From Henriciella sp. (GTDB lineage Bacteria; Pseudomonadota; Alphaproteobacteria; Caulobacterales; Hyphomonadaceae), in assembly GCA_013213785.1 (NCBI GenBank), contig JABSPZ010000005.1, positions 248,001 through 312,000 on the forward strand: 64,000 nucleotides of DNA, in the 5' to 3' direction. Position 1 is the stretch's first letter. Each line of letters opens with the position of its first letter. A program made the position numbers and the translations under genes. The notes under the pieces were generated by a model. The model did not search any database, had not been told where the DNA came from, and worked only from the letters and a program-made list of their open reading frames with translations. Of the stretch, positions 17,844 to 27,526 are shown one piece after another.

Positions 17844-18335
17844 TTAAGAACAGGTTGGGATCGTCTTCCCTTTTGGGAGGCGTGTTGAGGCGTCACCGCA
17901 AGCTAGGTTGAGCTGGGACTGTGTTAAGCCTCGCGCGATCGCCAGGTCGGCGCCAGAGAAGTTCGCGCCGGTCAGTGTTGCTCCGGCGAAATTCGAAGAT
18001 CCAAAGTAAGTCCCGACCGCGATTGCGCGCTTGAGGTTCACGTTTGAGAAGTCTGCTCGGTTGAAACGCGCCCCAAAAAGGTTCGACACGGATAGATCGG
18101 CGCCTTTCAGATTAACGTCGTCATAGGTCGACAGCGCAAAATTAGATTGGCGAAGACGTGATGCTTCCAGGTTCTGTTTCTTCCCTTCAGCGTAAGAGAG
18201 GTCCGCTTGAAAGAGATTGCACTTCGCACAGGATTGCCCGGCTTTCACACGTGCAATTTGAGCAGCGTCCTGCGCAGCGGCGATCGGCGTTAAAAACCCT
18301 ACGAAAAGGGCTGAAATAGCAATGTGTTTCAGCAT
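17844..18335 (-). CDS. Secreted pentapeptide-repeat protein (paralog)
   Basis: The 163-residue protein has a Sec signal peptide ending near AAA|Q (~residue 21), a CAKC pair, about 12 pentapeptide repeats (for example ADLSYAEG and GADLSVSNLFGARFNRADF), and a C-terminal LACGDASTRLPKGKTIPTC that parallels the end of the neighbouring 241-residue protein. The four Cys could form disulfides in the periplasm. It lies 100 nt upstream of its paralog on the same strand, pointing to a tandem duplication followed by divergence. Confidence 0.75.
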   Translation of the reverse strand: MLKHIAISALFVGFLTPIAAAQDAAQIARVKAGQSCAKCNLFQADLSYAEGKKQNLEASRLRQSNFALSTYDDVNLKGADLSVSNLFGARFNRADFSNVNLKRAIAVGTYFGSSNFAGATLTGANFSGADLAIARGLTQSQLNLACGDASTRLPKGKTIPTCS

Positions 18336-18408
18336 GGGACGTCCATCCAGCTTATGGGTTTACACTTGAGTAACCATAGGCAAGGGACGGGCCAGTTTGC
18401 GAAACGGG

Positions 18409-20649
18409 CTATTCTGTTGCTTCAGCTTTCCCGACATACCCGCATGTATCGCAGGCTGTCTCACCATCTGCTTCATCTAGATAGAGTGTGAAGCTGCCAC
18501 AGTTTGAGCAAGCATCTGGCAGATAGGTCGGCGCCTCCGGCTCTTCGGTTGCCCCTTCAAGCGCTTCCTCTTCCTCTCGCTCTGCTTCGCGCTCTTCGAG
18601 TTTGGTGTTGAAGATTACAATATTGTCTGGAATTTGACCGCGGGCAAAGCCGCGGGAAATCAGGTGGGCCGCTTCGTCCGGAAGAGGCTGTGCTTGCGAT
18701 TTTTCAATTCCGTCCTCAAGACCGCGCCCGAGCCCATCATGAGTTGCATTCCCGAGTTCAGCCAGATCTTCGCGTGCGAGATAAGAGACTGCAAGTTCGC
18801 GGAAAATATAGTCGAGGATTGAGGTCGCACGCGCGATCTGGTCGTTTCCTGTAACTTCTCCGGCGGGTTCAAAGCGCGTGAACACAAATGCATCGACATA
18901 CTCCTCCAAGGGTACGCCGTACTGCAGGCCGAGTGATACCGCGATCGCAAAATTGTTCATGAGCGAGCGGAACGCCGCGCCTTCTTTGTGCATATCGATG
19001 AAGATTTCACCCAGCGAGCCGTCGTCAAATTCACCAGTATGGAGGTACACTTTGTGTCCACCGACAGTCGCCTTTTGGATGTAACCTTTGCGTCGATCTG
19101 GCAGTCGCGTTCGAGAAACGCCGCTTGGGGATTCGATAATCGTTTGCGGCGCCGCGTCCTCAGCCATCAAGTCTTCTGCAAGAGCAGTAATATGCTCCAT
19201 GCGGTCGGCGGTCAGACGGTTCACCTGAGTATCTAGGGCGGGGAGCCAAACTGATAGAGAACTGTCCAATAGCGCTTGCAGGTCTGCATCGTTCAGATTT
19301 GTGCCTGATACGATGATCCCGACATCGCCAGTTTTTAGGAGAGCTTCTGCTAAGTTAATCTGATCATCGGTGGAGAGCGATTGGGTTAAGTTCGCTGGTC
19401 CGATTGCCGCTTCCGCTAGTTTTTCTGGACGCCCATCCAGCGCCTCCTCGGCTTCAGCGATTTCTCGTTTGGAGAAGCCGATCGATTTTAGCAACGAGCG
19501 TCCATCCGCATCGAAGGATTCTGGCGCCAATCGCAGGTCTTTAGAGATAATATCGTCACCTAAGACCCATCGGGAGAAAGCTGCGTTCAAAGGCAAGCCC
19601 TCGCCGAGCGCGCTTTTGACCTTATCGATGGCCTGTGTCGAAAATCCTCGCGTACGGAGCGTGTCACCGCCAAAATGGGGCATCAACTCTAGATCCGCAG
19701 CGGAATCGATTTCACTCAAAAGTGTAGGAAGAACCTCTGGAGCTTTTCGGGCGAGCCCAATTCTAGCCATTAGAGAGAGCGTGGGCGTGTCGCCTTCTTC
19801 AAGTTCGATGAACGACGAAACGGGTTGCAGCCCCAATGTTGCTGGCTGGAAATGAGAGAGCGCCTTGGCCGAAAGGGGGATGATCGCGAGTTCAATATCC
19901 CGTTTTGACTTTCGAGCGCTTCGGGGTGCGAGGTCGAGCGCGTCGGCGTGCTTTTTTGTGAACGAACTCCCTTTTCCCACAGATTGGATAAGCTTGACCA
20001 GCGCAATCAAGCTGGCAGAGCTTTCACCATTATAGCTCTGGCCGAGGCCCAGCAGGGCAGCGGACAATCCACATGGTACAAGCGTGAGTGCGTCGCCATT
20101 CTCATCCATCGCGGCACTGATCAAATCATCCAAAACATCGGTTTCGATGCCATCAGGCGTGACAAATCTCGATACGTCCAGCGCCATCGCAGGCCTGCTC
20201 GGATCTAGCGTCTCCGATTTTTGAAGAATCGTCCCAACCCCTGCACGGCGAACATCGTTCAGATCGCTCAGGCTGGACTCCGCGTCGATGGAACAGGCCG
20301 GCGGCGCGCCGGTTTCGATCGCATCATTGCGAAACTCATTTGCCAGTGTCTCGAAACCGCGATCTTGATTGAGCGCTTCTTCAATCAACGCGAGCGGTAC
20401 GCCGCGCGTCGCGGCTTCCGCCAGCTCAGCGTTTTTGGGCGTATCGCCCAATCCTTCGAGTAACTCAGCCATCGCGAGTTTACTGGTGCGATTGAGTCGC
20501 TGCCGTGTCGCGATGCGAACGGCGTCGTCTTTATCTAACAGATTTGTTAGCGGGACAGCGCAGAGTTCGCCCAGGGGTAAAACCGCGCTGATGAGGCCTT
20601 CATCCATTGCGGTTGCCAGTAATTGTGCGTTGCGATCGCTTGCAGACAT
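18409..20649 (-). CDS. TSCPD-domain protein derived from B12-dependent ribonucleotide reductase (NrdJ-like, no evident catalytic barrel)
   Basis: The frame is open to 21492, but the real start is ATG 20649, with GGAGG 9 nt upstream, giving 746 residues. Residues ~520-640 match the alphaproteobacterial NrdJ C-terminal region: [58 protein letters not shown] and [17 protein letters not shown]. The tail has a CxxC-x15-CxxC set (Cys714, 717, 733, 736). Upstream, only short stretches such as [14 protein letters not shown] and [15 protein letters not shown] segments recall NrdJ, and the active-site barrel motifs are not visible. It is therefore probably not a working reductase; a regulatory or scaffold role is possible. 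It diverges from the NDUFA12 gene. Confidence 0.7.
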   Translation of the reverse strand: MSASDRNAQLLATAMDEGLISAVLPLGELCAVPLTNLLDKDDAVRIATRQRLNRTSKLAMAELLEGLGDTPKNAELAEAATRGVPLALIEEALNQDRGFETLANEFRNDAIETGAPPACSIDAESSLSDLNDVRRAGVGTILQKSETLDPSRPAMALDVSRFVTPDGIETDVLDDLISAAMDENGDALTLVPCGLSAALLGLGQSYNGESSASLIALVKLIQSVGKGSSFTKKHADALDLAPRSARKSKRDIELAIIPLSAKALSHFQPATLGLQPVSSFIELEEGDTPTLSLMARIGLARKAPEVLPTLLSEIDSAADLELMPHFGGDTLRTRGFSTQAIDKVKSALGEGLPLNAAFSRWVLGDDIISKDLRLAPESFDADGRSLLKSIGFSKREIAEAEEALDGRPEKLAEAAIGPANLTQSLSTDDQINLAEALLKTGDVGIIVSGTNLNDADLQALLDSSLSVWLPALDTQVNRLTADRMEHITALAEDLMAEDAAPQTIIESPSGVSRTRLPDRRKGYIQKATVGGHKVYLHTGEFDDGSLGEIFIDMHKEGAAFRSLMNNFAIAVSLGLQYGVPLEEYVDAFVFTRFEPAGEVTGNDQIARATSILDYIFRELAVSYLAREDLAELGNATHDGLGRGLEDGIEKSQAQPLPDEAAHLISRGFARGQIPDNIVIFNTKLEEREAEREEEEALEGATEEPEAPTYLPDACSNCGSFTLYLDEADGETACDTCGYVGKAEATE

Positions 20650-20775
20650 AAACTGCGCCCTCCAGCCGGTGCGGGCTTGACCTAGCCCGCGACATGATGT
20701 GTTGCCTGTCCTAACTAGATTCGGCGAGACACACGCGCCATATTGCGGACAAATATCACTGTCAGGACGTTCAAT

Positions 20776-21165
20776 ATGTTCAAACTGTTTACTTGGTGGA
20801 ATGGCGTAAGCCCTGGTGGTTGGTTCGATATCAAGCGTCGAAGCGACTTGATCGGAACCGACGAGTACGGGAATCGTTATTTTGAGGACCGCAAAGCGTC
20901 TGTGGAAGGTCGTAAGCGGCGGTATGTCATTTATGACGGTCTGGCTGAACCCTCTAAAGTGCCAGCTGAGTGGCATGGATGGTTGCACTACACATTCGAT
21001 GAGCCGCCAACGGATGCCCCGCTTAAGCGGCAGGCATGGGAAACCGACCACACACCGAATATGACTGGAACTGTGTTTGCTTGCCGTCCGAAGGGAAGCT
21101 TGAGAGAAGGCGGGGAACGTCGCGAAGCCGACGCAGACTACAAGGCCTGGGATCCAAATGCGTGA
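20776..21165 (+). CDS. NDUFA12-type NADH:ubiquinone oxidoreductase accessory subunit
   Basis: From ATG 20776 (AGGA 9 nt upstream) the 129-residue protein has the NDUFA12/B17.2 pattern: [45 protein letters not shown] and a tail with [12 protein letters not shown]. In alphaproteobacteria this protein is an accessory subunit of respiratory complex I at the inner membrane. Its last 8 nt overlap the mlaD start, so the genes are translated together, as in related genomes. Confidence 0.88.
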   Translation: MFKLFTWWNGVSPGGWFDIKRRSDLIGTDEYGNRYFEDRKASVEGRKRRYVIYDGLAEPSKVPAEWHGWLHYTFDEPPTDAPLKRQAWETDHTPNMTGTVFACRPKGSLREGGERREADADYKAWDPNA

Positions 21166-21658
21166 GTCAATTTTTGAGACCCTTGTCGGTCTCGGCGTTC
21201 TAATCGTCGCGGGTATGTTTCTTTGGTTCGGGCTCGCCCGAGGTGGAGACGCAGCGTCCTCAGGCGAAACCGTAGAACTGGGCGCGCGTTTTAGTAGCGC
21301 GGCGACGATCGACCGTGGAACCGACGTCCGCATGGCCGGTGTGAAAATCGGAACTGTGCGAGATGTCGCGCTAGACCGGGAGCGGGCAGAAGCCTTGGTC
21401 GTCATGGCTGTAGATTCCACAATTCTGCCTTTGGGCGATGGTACGAGCGCGCGCGTGCAATCCGAAGGTTTGCTGGGCGGCGCGTATATCAATCTCGAGC
21501 CCGCAGAAGGGTTTGGAGAGATCCTGGCGTGCGGTTCAGGTGAAGAGCTGTTCGGCGATAGCGGGTGCGGCGAGATCCTCTACGCGCAGGGATCTGTCGA
21601 TCTGATGACGCTGTTTGCCTCATTCGCATCAGGTGGCGGCGGCGGAGATGCTGAGTGA
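21158..21658 (+). CDS. mlaD: MlaD-type MCE lipid-transport protein
   Basis: The 166-residue protein has one N-terminal transmembrane helix (~residues 8-27) and an MCE domain starting at [29 protein letters not shown] (two blocks), then [14 protein letters not shown]. MlaD forms a hexameric ring that passes phospholipids between the membranes to keep outer-membrane asymmetry. The partner mlaE/mlaF genes are not adjacent. It overlaps its neighbours by 8 nt and 4 nt. Confidence 0.88.
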   Translation: MRESIFETLVGLGVLIVAGMFLWFGLARGGDAASSGETVELGARFSSAATIDRGTDVRMAGVKIGTVRDVALDRERAEALVVMAVDSTILPLGDGTSARVQSEGLLGGAYINLEPAEGFGEILACGSGEELFGDSGCGEILYAQGSVDLMTLFASFASGGGGGDAE

Positions 21659-22239
21659 TCCGCGCGGCGACGCTGGGACTTGTTGGGATCGCTGTAGCGG
21701 TCTTTGCTTACGCGCAAAATGCGGAAGAACCAGAACGCACGGTTTCTGACCTTGAGCGCGAGCTTTTCGGCACTGATAGCACTGACCCAGACGCGGAATT
21801 AGAAGAAGAAATCATCGAGTCGCGCCCGCGCACGTATCAGCCGTATGAGACGGTAATGCTCCGTGCGTTGGATAAGATAACTGGGCGCTCCACAGACTTT
21901 GAGATGCTCGTGGGCGAACCGAAAGTTTATGGCTCGCTGCGGATTGATCTCCAAACCTGTTATCAAACACCACCAGAGGAGCCGCCGGAAAGCGCGGCCT
22001 TTCTAAAAATTACGTCTGCGACTTCCAAACAGGTTCAGACGATGGCCGAGCCGCGTGATTTGACGGATGAAGAGATGACTGTCTCTGAAGCCGAAGATGC
22101 GGATGTGCGTTTTTCCGGATGGATGTTTGCGTCTTCTCCTGGGCTGAGCGCGCTTGAACACCCGGTCTATGATATTTGGGTGATTGCCTGCAGTGAAGTC
22201 GATCCAGCCATACTCAACCCTCTCGAGCCCGCCGAGTAG
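21655..22239 (+). CDS. DUF2155 domain-containing exported protein
   Basis: The GTG start at 21655 overlaps the mlaD stop. The 194-residue protein has a signal peptide-like N-terminus ending near AYA|Q, an acidic spacer, and a DUF2155 domain from ~60 on (TVMLRALDKITGRSTDFEMLVGE, SLRIDLQTCYQTPPEEPPE, FSGWMFASSPGLSALEHPVYDIWVIAC). Two Cys may pair in the periplasm. The function of DUF2155 is unknown; it often sits next to aat and NDUFA12. Its last 73 nt overlap the convergent aat gene. Confidence 0.82.
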   Translation: MIRAATLGLVGIAVAVFAYAQNAEEPERTVSDLERELFGTDSTDPDAELEEEIIESRPRTYQPYETVMLRALDKITGRSTDFEMLVGEPKVYGSLRIDLQTCYQTPPEEPPESAAFLKITSATSKQVQTMAEPRDLTDEEMTVSEAEDADVRFSGWMFASSPGLSALEHPVYDIWVIACSEVDPAILNPLEPAE

Positions 22240-22832
22240 AAATCGGCATTTACCCGCAAGGCACGCCATAGTTTCGCTCGGAAATCATCGCGCGAAATTT
22301 CTTCCAAACCGAACTGTTCCAAATGCGGATTATGGAATTGTGCGTCTAGGAGCTCAAAGCCTCCGAGTTTGAGGCGCGCAACCAAGTGAACGAGGGCAAT
22401 CTTTGACGCATCCGTTGCGCGCGAGAACATACTCTCCCCAAAGAATGCCCCGCCGAGCGCCACACCGTAAAGCCCCCCAACCAAATCGCCATCGTCTGTC
22501 CAGCACTCGACGCTATGGGCGTTTCCTTGTCGGTGCAGGGCGCCGTACAGATTTAGAATAGGATCGTTGATCCATGTTGCAGGCCGTGTTGGGTGCGGCT
22601 CTGCACAGGCTTCGATAACCCGGTTAAAAGCGGTATCAACAGTCACACGGAATGGATCTTGTCGAACTGTTTTGCGAAGCCGCTCCGGAATATGGAACCG
22701 ATCTAGAGGCAGAACGCCTCGTAGATCGGGGTCCATCAAAAACAGCCGCATATCTTCGCGTGAGTCCGCCATCGGAAACACGCCGCGCCTGTAACAGTTT
22801 AAAAGATCCGTGGTGTCGAACCGATCTGACAT
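22167..22832 (-). CDS. aat: Leucyl/phenylalanyl-tRNA-protein transferase
   Basis: The 221-residue protein has the Aat core: YRRGVFPMADSRE near residue 14, WINDPILNLYGALHRQGNAHSVECW, LVGGLYGVALGGAFFGESMFSR, and FELLDAQFHNPHLEQFG. It adds Leu or Phe to N-terminal Arg/Lys residues and marks proteins for ClpAP (N-degron pathway). The C-terminal LQAITQ ending looks family-typical, so the 73-nt overlap with DUF2155 is probably genuine. It follows accC by 9 nt. Confidence 0.9.
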   Translation of the reverse strand: MSDRFDTTDLLNCYRRGVFPMADSREDMRLFLMDPDLRGVLPLDRFHIPERLRKTVRQDPFRVTVDTAFNRVIEACAEPHPTRPATWINDPILNLYGALHRQGNAHSVECWTDDGDLVGGLYGVALGGAFFGESMFSRATDASKIALVHLVARLKLGGFELLDAQFHNPHLEQFGLEEISRDDFRAKLWRALRVNADFYSAGSRGLSMAGSTSLQAITQIS

Positions 22833-22841
22833 ACAAACAGT

Positions 22842-24182
22842 CTACTTCAGACCGAGATAACGCTCCAGCCAGTGAATATCATAATTCCCATCCACGACAT
22901 CTTGGGCTTCGACGAGCTTACGGTGCAATGGAAGGGTCGTATCCACACCGCCGACAACCATTTCGTCCAACGCGCGGCGCAGGCGCATTATGCACTCGTT
23001 TCGCGTTCTGCCATGCACAATCAACTTGGCTATCATGCTGTCATAGTGCGGTGGGATCTTATAGCCCGCGTAGACCGCACTATCGAGGCGAACGTCAGGA
23101 CCACCTGGTGCATGGAAGTCGGTGATTTTTCCAGGCGAAGGAACAAAGGTTTCGTGATGTTCGGCGTTAATCCGGCATTCGATCGCGTGACCGACGAGCA
23201 AGACATCTTCTTGCGAGAAGGAGAGTTTTTTCCCATCCGCAACGCGAATCTGTTCGCGGATGAGGTCGATACCAGTGATCATTTCAGTCACTGGGTGCTC
23301 AACCTGAATTCGCGTATTCATCTCGATAAAATAGAAGTTCCCGTCTTCGTATAGGAATTCCATAGTGCCAGCGCCGCGATAGCCCATCTTTTTGACGGCT
23401 TTCGCGACGATGGTCCCGATCTCTTCGCGCTGGGCTTGATTCAACGCCGGGGAAGGGGCTTCTTCAAACACTTTCTGGTGGCGGCGTTGCAGTGAGCAAT
23501 CGCGTTCCCACAGATGACAAACATTGCCATGAGTGTCCGCGATCAGCTGGATTTCAATGTGGCGAGGCTTGCCGAGATACTTTTCGAGATAAACTGCATC
23601 GTCACCGAATGCGGCTTTGGCTTCGGTCTTGGCAGACTTAATCGCGTTCTCGAGGTCTTTCTCGGTTTCAGCGACGCGCATGCCGCGACCACCGCCGCCA
23701 GAGGCAGCCTTAACGAGGACGGGATAGCCGATCTTCTTGGCGACTTTCTTGCCTTCGCTGATCGTGGAAATGCCACCCTCTGAACCAGGTACGACAGGCA
23801 CGCCTGCGTCGATCATGGTCTGCTTGGCCGTGATTTTGTCGCCCATAGTGCGGATATGATCCGCAGTAGGCCCGATAAAGATCAAATCATGGGCTTCGAC
23901 CATTTCGGCGAACTGCGCATTCTCAGACAAGAAGCCATACCCTGGGTGGATCGCATCAGCGCCGGTAATTTCCGCAGCGGCGATAATTTGTGACTTCTTC
24001 AGATAACTGTTTGCGCTTGGGGCGGGGCCGATGCAAACGCTTTCATCCGCCAGACGAACGGCCATGGCATCGCGGTCTGCTTCAGAATGGACTGCCACAG
24101 TCGACAAACCCATTTCCTTACACGCGCGGTGAATGCGCAGCGCAATTTCGCCTCGGTTGGCGATAAGAACTTTTTCAATCAT
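22842..24182 (-). CDS. accC: Acetyl-CoA carboxylase biotin carboxylase subunit
   Basis: The 446-residue ATP-grasp enzyme has [18 protein letters not shown] at the N-terminus, [13 protein letters not shown], the glycine-rich ATP loop [12 protein letters not shown], the catalytic [17 protein letters not shown] and the C-terminal ECRINAE domain. It carboxylates the biotin carried by AccB, the first step of fatty-acid synthesis. It lies 12 nt after accB and 9 nt before aat in one operon. Confidence 0.96.
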   Translation of the reverse strand: MIEKVLIANRGEIALRIHRACKEMGLSTVAVHSEADRDAMAVRLADESVCIGPAPSANSYLKKSQIIAAAEITGADAIHPGYGFLSENAQFAEMVEAHDLIFIGPTADHIRTMGDKITAKQTMIDAGVPVVPGSEGGISTISEGKKVAKKIGYPVLVKAASGGGGRGMRVAETEKDLENAIKSAKTEAKAAFGDDAVYLEKYLGKPRHIEIQLIADTHGNVCHLWERDCSLQRRHQKVFEEAPSPALNQAQREEIGTIVAKAVKKMGYRGAGTMEFLYEDGNFYFIEMNTRIQVEHPVTEMITGIDLIREQIRVADGKKLSFSQEDVLLVGHAIECRINAEHHETFVPSPGKITDFHAPGGPDVRLDSAVYAGYKIPPHYDSMIAKLIVHGRTRNECIMRLRRALDEMVVGGVDTTLPLHRKLVEAQDVVDGNYDIHWLERYLGLK

Positions 24183-24194
24183 CGTTTCGTGTCC

Positions 24195-24680
24195 TTATTC
24201 GACCACGATCAATGGCTCACCGAATTCAACCGGTTGGGAATCATCGACGAGGATTTCTTTCACGGTGCCAGCAGCGTCTGCAGTGACAGGATTGAAGGTC
24301 TTCATCGCTTCAATCAGCATGAGTGTGTCGCCCTTTTTGACCTTGTCGCCAACATTCACAAACGCCTTCGCGCCGGGTTCTGGTGATAGGTATACGGTTC
24401 CAACCATGGGGCTGGTGGTCGCATTAGAGGGTGCTGCGGCAGGTGCGGCGGCCGCCGTGGGCGCTGCTGGTGCAGCTGCTGGAGCGGCAGCAACCGGCGC
24501 AGCAGCAACAGGCGCTGCCTGCACAATTGCGGGCGCGGGCGGTGTCATGCTTGTTGCTTTGCTCACACGGATGCGGAGACCTTCATGCTCCACTTCAACC
24601 TCTCCGAGGTCGGCTTCACGCAGGATCGCGGCGAGTTCGCGGACCAAGCCTGCGTCGAGTTTTGTCTTGCTAGTGGACAT
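24195..24680 (-). CDS. accB: Acetyl-CoA carboxylase biotin carboxyl carrier protein
   Basis: The start at 24680 (GAGGAG upstream) gives 161 residues. The C-terminal biotinyl domain has [11 protein letters not shown], with the biotin-accepting Lys between Met and Thr. The middle is a flexible Ala/Pro linker (~residues 55-85), and the N-terminus has the [19 protein letters not shown] segment usual for AccB. It carries CO2 from AccC to the carboxyltransferase. It lies between aroQ and accC. Confidence 0.95.
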   Translation of the reverse strand: MSTSKTKLDAGLVRELAAILREADLGEVEVEHEGLRIRVSKATSMTPPAPAIVQAAPVAAAPVAAAPAAAPAAPTAAAAPAAAPSNATTSPMVGTVYLSPEPGAKAFVNVGDKVKKGDTLMLIEAMKTFNPVTADAAGTVKEILVDDSQPVEFGEPLIVVE

Positions 24681-24706
24681 CGGTGGGGGCTCCTCAGTCT
24701 TTTTTC

Positions 24707-25129
24707 TTATTGGAGAGCGGCGTCTAACGCCATCAAATAGCCGCGTACGCCAAAACCTGCAATGCAGGCGTCGGCGCAAGGAGCGACATAGTTAGTTGTT
24801 CGGAACGCTTCTCGCGCAGCCGGGTTCGAAATATGGACCTCGTATGTGCGCGCTTCGCAAGCACGCAGGGCATCATGAAGAGCAACAGATGTGTGCGTGT
24901 AGGCCCCTGCGTTGAGAATCAGGATCTCTGCAGACTTAGAAGCCTCCTGAACCCAGTCGATGAGTTCGCCTTCAGAATTTGTCTGACGGAATGTTATCTC
25001 TGAATTGGGCGCGGCTGCTTTCATTTGCTGGTGGATATCGTCCAGCGTCGTCGTTCCGTAAATCTCAGGCTCGCGTGTGCCGAGCAGGTTGAGATTTGGG
25101 CCGTTGAGAACATATATCTGTTGCGTCAT
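24707..25129 (-). CDS. aroQ: Type II 3-dehydroquinate dehydratase
   Basis: The 140-residue protein starts with [20 protein letters not shown], the type II signature with the catalytic Tyr, and later has [16 protein letters not shown] and [13 protein letters not shown] with the catalytic His. It makes 3-dehydroshikimate in the shikimate pathway. The frame is open to 25174, but the family N-terminus points to 25129. It starts the aroQ-accB-accC-aat operon and diverges from thiS with 67 nt between the starts. Confidence 0.93.
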   Translation of the reverse strand: MTQQIYVLNGPNLNLLGTREPEIYGTTTLDDIHQQMKAAAPNSEITFRQTNSEGELIDWVQEASKSAEILILNAGAYTHTSVALHDALRACEARTYEVHISNPAAREAFRTTNYVAPCADACIAGFGVRGYLMALDAALQ

Positions 25130-25196
25130 TGCCACACGCTCTTGCGGCGGATCGCTAAGCTTGGCAAGTCCCATTTAAGCAATTGGAGGCCAGCAA

Positions 25197-25397
25197 ATGC
25201 AGATAGTCCTGAATGGCGAAAGCCTAGACATTGCAGAAGGTATGAGCGTTAAAGCGCTCGTCCTAACTTTGGCTGATGATCCGCGCGGTGTCGCGATCGA
25301 GCGCAATTTGGAAATCGTCCCGAAAGCAGAGCATGCGACCACACTGCTCGAGGAGGGGGATCGCTTGGAGATTGTGCAGTTTGTTGGTGGCGGTTGA
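25197..25397 (+). CDS. thiS: Sulfur carrier protein ThiS
   Basis: The 66-residue protein has the ubiquitin-like ThiS pattern: a short QIVLNGE start, [11 protein letters not shown] in the middle, and [16 protein letters not shown] with the C-terminal Gly-Gly that is thiocarboxylated by ThiF. TTGGAGG lies before the start. It gives sulfur to ThiG for the thiazole of thiamine. No TPP riboswitch is visible in the 67-nt upstream gap. Confidence 0.9.
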   Translation: MQIVLNGESLDIAEGMSVKALVLTLADDPRGVAIERNLEIVPKAEHATTLLEEGDRLEIVQFVGGG

Positions 25398-25499
25398 CGC
25401 TTGGGCAATTGACTGGATAACCAAGCTCCGACACTGCTAAGTTTAGAAACAAGGAGCTGTATATGCGCGGATTAGCGATCGTACTCACGGTCAACACTC

Positions 25500-25853
25500 A
25501 TGGCCGGCGCTGCAATGGCGGACGAGGCGACTGAGCCATTGCTCACGCACGCGGTCTATTTTGACCTGAAGCAAGACGACGCGGCTTCTGTGCAAGCGTT
25601 GATCGATGGGTGTTACGAGTATTTGGCGCCGCATGACGGGATTGTCTACTTCTCCGCTGGCGCGCGGCATACGGACTATCAAAGAGACGTCAATGATCTC
25701 GGTTTCGATGTCGCGCTGACCATCGTATTTGAGAATACGGCAGCTCAGGACGCTTATCAGGTTACTGAGCCGCATCTTCAGTTTATCGAAGAGTTCAACG
25801 AAAACTGGGCCAGCGTTCGCGTGTTCGATAGTCTGGCGCCAGCGGTTGAATGA
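25500..25853 (+). CDS. Dabb (stress-responsive A/B barrel) family protein with a displaced signal peptide
   Basis: The 117-residue frame has the Dabb pattern: THAVYFDLK near the N-terminus, then a ferredoxin-like alpha/beta core with GARHTDYQRDV, DVALTIVFEN, AAQDAYQVTEPHLQF. The upstream AAGGAG site and ATG at 25463 start a signal-peptide-like sequence (MRGLAIVLTV) in another frame; removing one base from 25488-25499 would join it to LMAGAAMADE and make a full Sec signal peptide. So the protein is probably secreted and either has a +1 frameshift or an error in this sequence. It lies between thiS and thiG with no known link to thiamine. Confidence 0.6.
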   Translation: MAGAAMADEATEPLLTHAVYFDLKQDDAASVQALIDGCYEYLAPHDGIVYFSAGARHTDYQRDVNDLGFDVALTIVFENTAAQDAYQVTEPHLQFIEEFNENWASVRVFDSLAPAVE

Positions 25854-25913
25854 TCTGTCGCGCGGCACAATCGTCACCTTGCTCTTGCGAGTGGGGGCGG
25901 TTAAGCGAGCCAC

Positions 25914-26687
25914 ATGACTGATACGCCATTGACCGTCGCTGGACGGACCTTCAATTCTCGCCTGATAATTGGCACCGGAAAATACGCGTCATACGCCCAA
26001 AACGCCGATGCGGCGCGGGCCGCGGGCGCGGAGATGGTGACGGTCGCGCTGCGGAGAATAAATCTCTCCAACCCCGACGAAGACAGATTGCAAGATCATG
26101 TCTCGCCAAGCGAGTTTACCTATTTGCCGAATACGGCGGGGTGTTTCACTGCAGATGAGGCAGTGCGTACGCTACGGCTCGCTCGCGAAGCAGGCGGCTG
26201 GGATCTCGTGAAGCTGGAAGTTTTGTCAGACCAGAAAACGCTTTATCCAGATATGGAAGAGACGCTCCGCGCAGCGAAGGACCTTATCTCGGATGGCTTT
26301 GAAGTCATGGTTTATTGCTCCGATGACCCGGTTTATGCGCGTAAGCTAGAGGATGTTGGATGCGCTGCAATCATGCCTCTGGGAAGTCTGATCGGTTCAG
26401 GGCTTGGAATTCAAAATCCGCTCAATATCCGGCTTATAGTTGAGCAATCTCGCGTGCCGGTAATTGTCGATGCGGGGGTTGGAACCGCGTCGGATGCCGC
26501 TCAAGCGATGGAGCTTGGGTGTGATGGCGTTCTGATGAATACCGCAATCGCCGAAGCGAAAGACCCGATCATGATGGCCTCTGCTATGAAGCATGCGGTG
26601 ATCGCAGGTCGTGAAGCTTACCTCGCAGGTAGAATGGGCCGCAAACGCTATGCTGACCCATCCTCGCCGCTAGCTGGCTTAATTTAG
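25914..26687 (+). CDS. thiG: Thiazole synthase
   Basis: The 257-residue TIM-barrel protein has [12 protein letters not shown] near residue 16, [47 protein letters not shown] with the Schiff-base Lys, and [29 protein letters not shown]. It joins deoxyxylulose phosphate, dehydroglycine and ThiS thiocarboxylate into the thiazole phosphate. Glycine oxidase ThiO at 33154 can supply dehydroglycine. It converges on a DsbA-family gene with a 4-nt stop overlap. Confidence 0.94.
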   Translation: MTDTPLTVAGRTFNSRLIIGTGKYASYAQNADAARAAGAEMVTVALRRINLSNPDEDRLQDHVSPSEFTYLPNTAGCFTADEAVRTLRLAREAGGWDLVKLEVLSDQKTLYPDMEETLRAAKDLISDGFEVMVYCSDDPVYARKLEDVGCAAIMPLGSLIGSGLGIQNPLNIRLIVEQSRVPVIVDAGVGTASDAAQAMELGCDGVLMNTAIAEAKDPIMMASAMKHAVIAGREAYLAGRMGRKRYADPSSPLAGLI

Positions 26688-27427
26688 CCGTCTGCGAGAG
26701 CGCTTTCGATCAACGCTTCAACGCGTGGGATATCCGCGCCAGAGACTTGTTCAGTGCCGATGATAAACACGGGTGTGCCGGTAATCCCGATCGACCGAGC
26801 GAGGCTTTTTGAGTCAGCTACGGCCTTCTGAACATCGATTGACTTCATATCGGCGCGCATAGTTGTGACGTCGACGCCTACAGATTCGGCAGCCGCATCA
26901 ATCTGATCAGCGCCGAACCCAGATCCGTTGTCGAGTTCCATGAGCGCCATGTGCATCTCAATATACTTGCCTTGTTTCCCCGCAGCGAGGGCGGCGAGCG
27001 CAGCCTTTTCGCTTTCAGCGGATAGAATTGGGAACTCTTTGAATACGACGCGCACGTTGTTGTCATACTTTTCGGGAATTTCCGTTGCCCACTCAGCTGA
27101 GCGTTTACAGAAGCCGCAACGATAATCGAAGAACTCGACAACCGTGACAGCGGCATCGGCTGGCCCGATGGAATAATCGGCAGCGTTGTTGATCAAAGCA
27201 TCTTGATTATCGGCGATTGCGGCTTGTGCTTGTTGAGCCTCTTCAGCCGCTCTCTGCTCGCTTAGCGCAATCAAGGCGTCTTCAATGATTTGCGGATTTT
27301 CCATGATATAGTCCGCAACGATTTTCTCGATCGCGTCTTTGTCTGCCGCTCCGACTTGCTCCTGTGCGCAGGCAGGGGTGAGGGCGATGGCAGTTGCAGC
27401 AACAGCGAGGCTAAAAGTACGGGCCAT
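26684..27427 (-). CDS. DsbA-family thiol-disulfide protein, exported
   Basis: The start at 27427 gives 247 residues with a signal peptide (~1-21; ALTPACAQ could be an ACA|Q cleavage site or a weak lipobox). Next is a helical segment with [16 protein letters not shown], the N-terminal stalk seen in DsbA/ScsC-like proteins, and then the thioredoxin fold with active site CGFC (Cys104, Cys107) and cis-Pro in [11 protein letters not shown]. It should oxidise or isomerise disulfides in the periplasm. The gene lies 99 nt after the M48 gene on the same strand. Confidence 0.85.
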   Translation of the reverse strand: MARTFSLAVAATAIALTPACAQEQVGAADKDAIEKIVADYIMENPQIIEDALIALSEQRAAEEAQQAQAAIADNQDALINNAADYSIGPADAAVTVVEFFDYRCGFCKRSAEWATEIPEKYDNNVRVVFKEFPILSAESEKAALAALAAGKQGKYIEMHMALMELDNGSGFGADQIDAAAESVGVDVTTMRADMKSIDVQKAVADSKSLARSIGITGTPVFIIGTEQVSGADIPRVEALIESALADG

Positions 27428-27526
27428 ATTATGGGGTCCTGATGTTTGTTTGATGCATTCTCTCACGCAGATGCTTGCCTGAGTATGAAAAGCAAGATGT
27501 CAAAACTGACATTTTCGTGAATTTGT

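Noticed and set aside
20650-21492. A 281-codon N-terminal extension of the NrdJ-like gene
   Set aside because: It runs antisense through the NDUFA12 gene and the mlaD start, has low-complexity shadow composition, and lies upstream of a start codon with a strong GGAGG site at 20649.
25130-25196. TPP riboswitch before thiS
   Set aside because: The gap to aroQ is 67 nt, too short, and shows no THI-box sequence.
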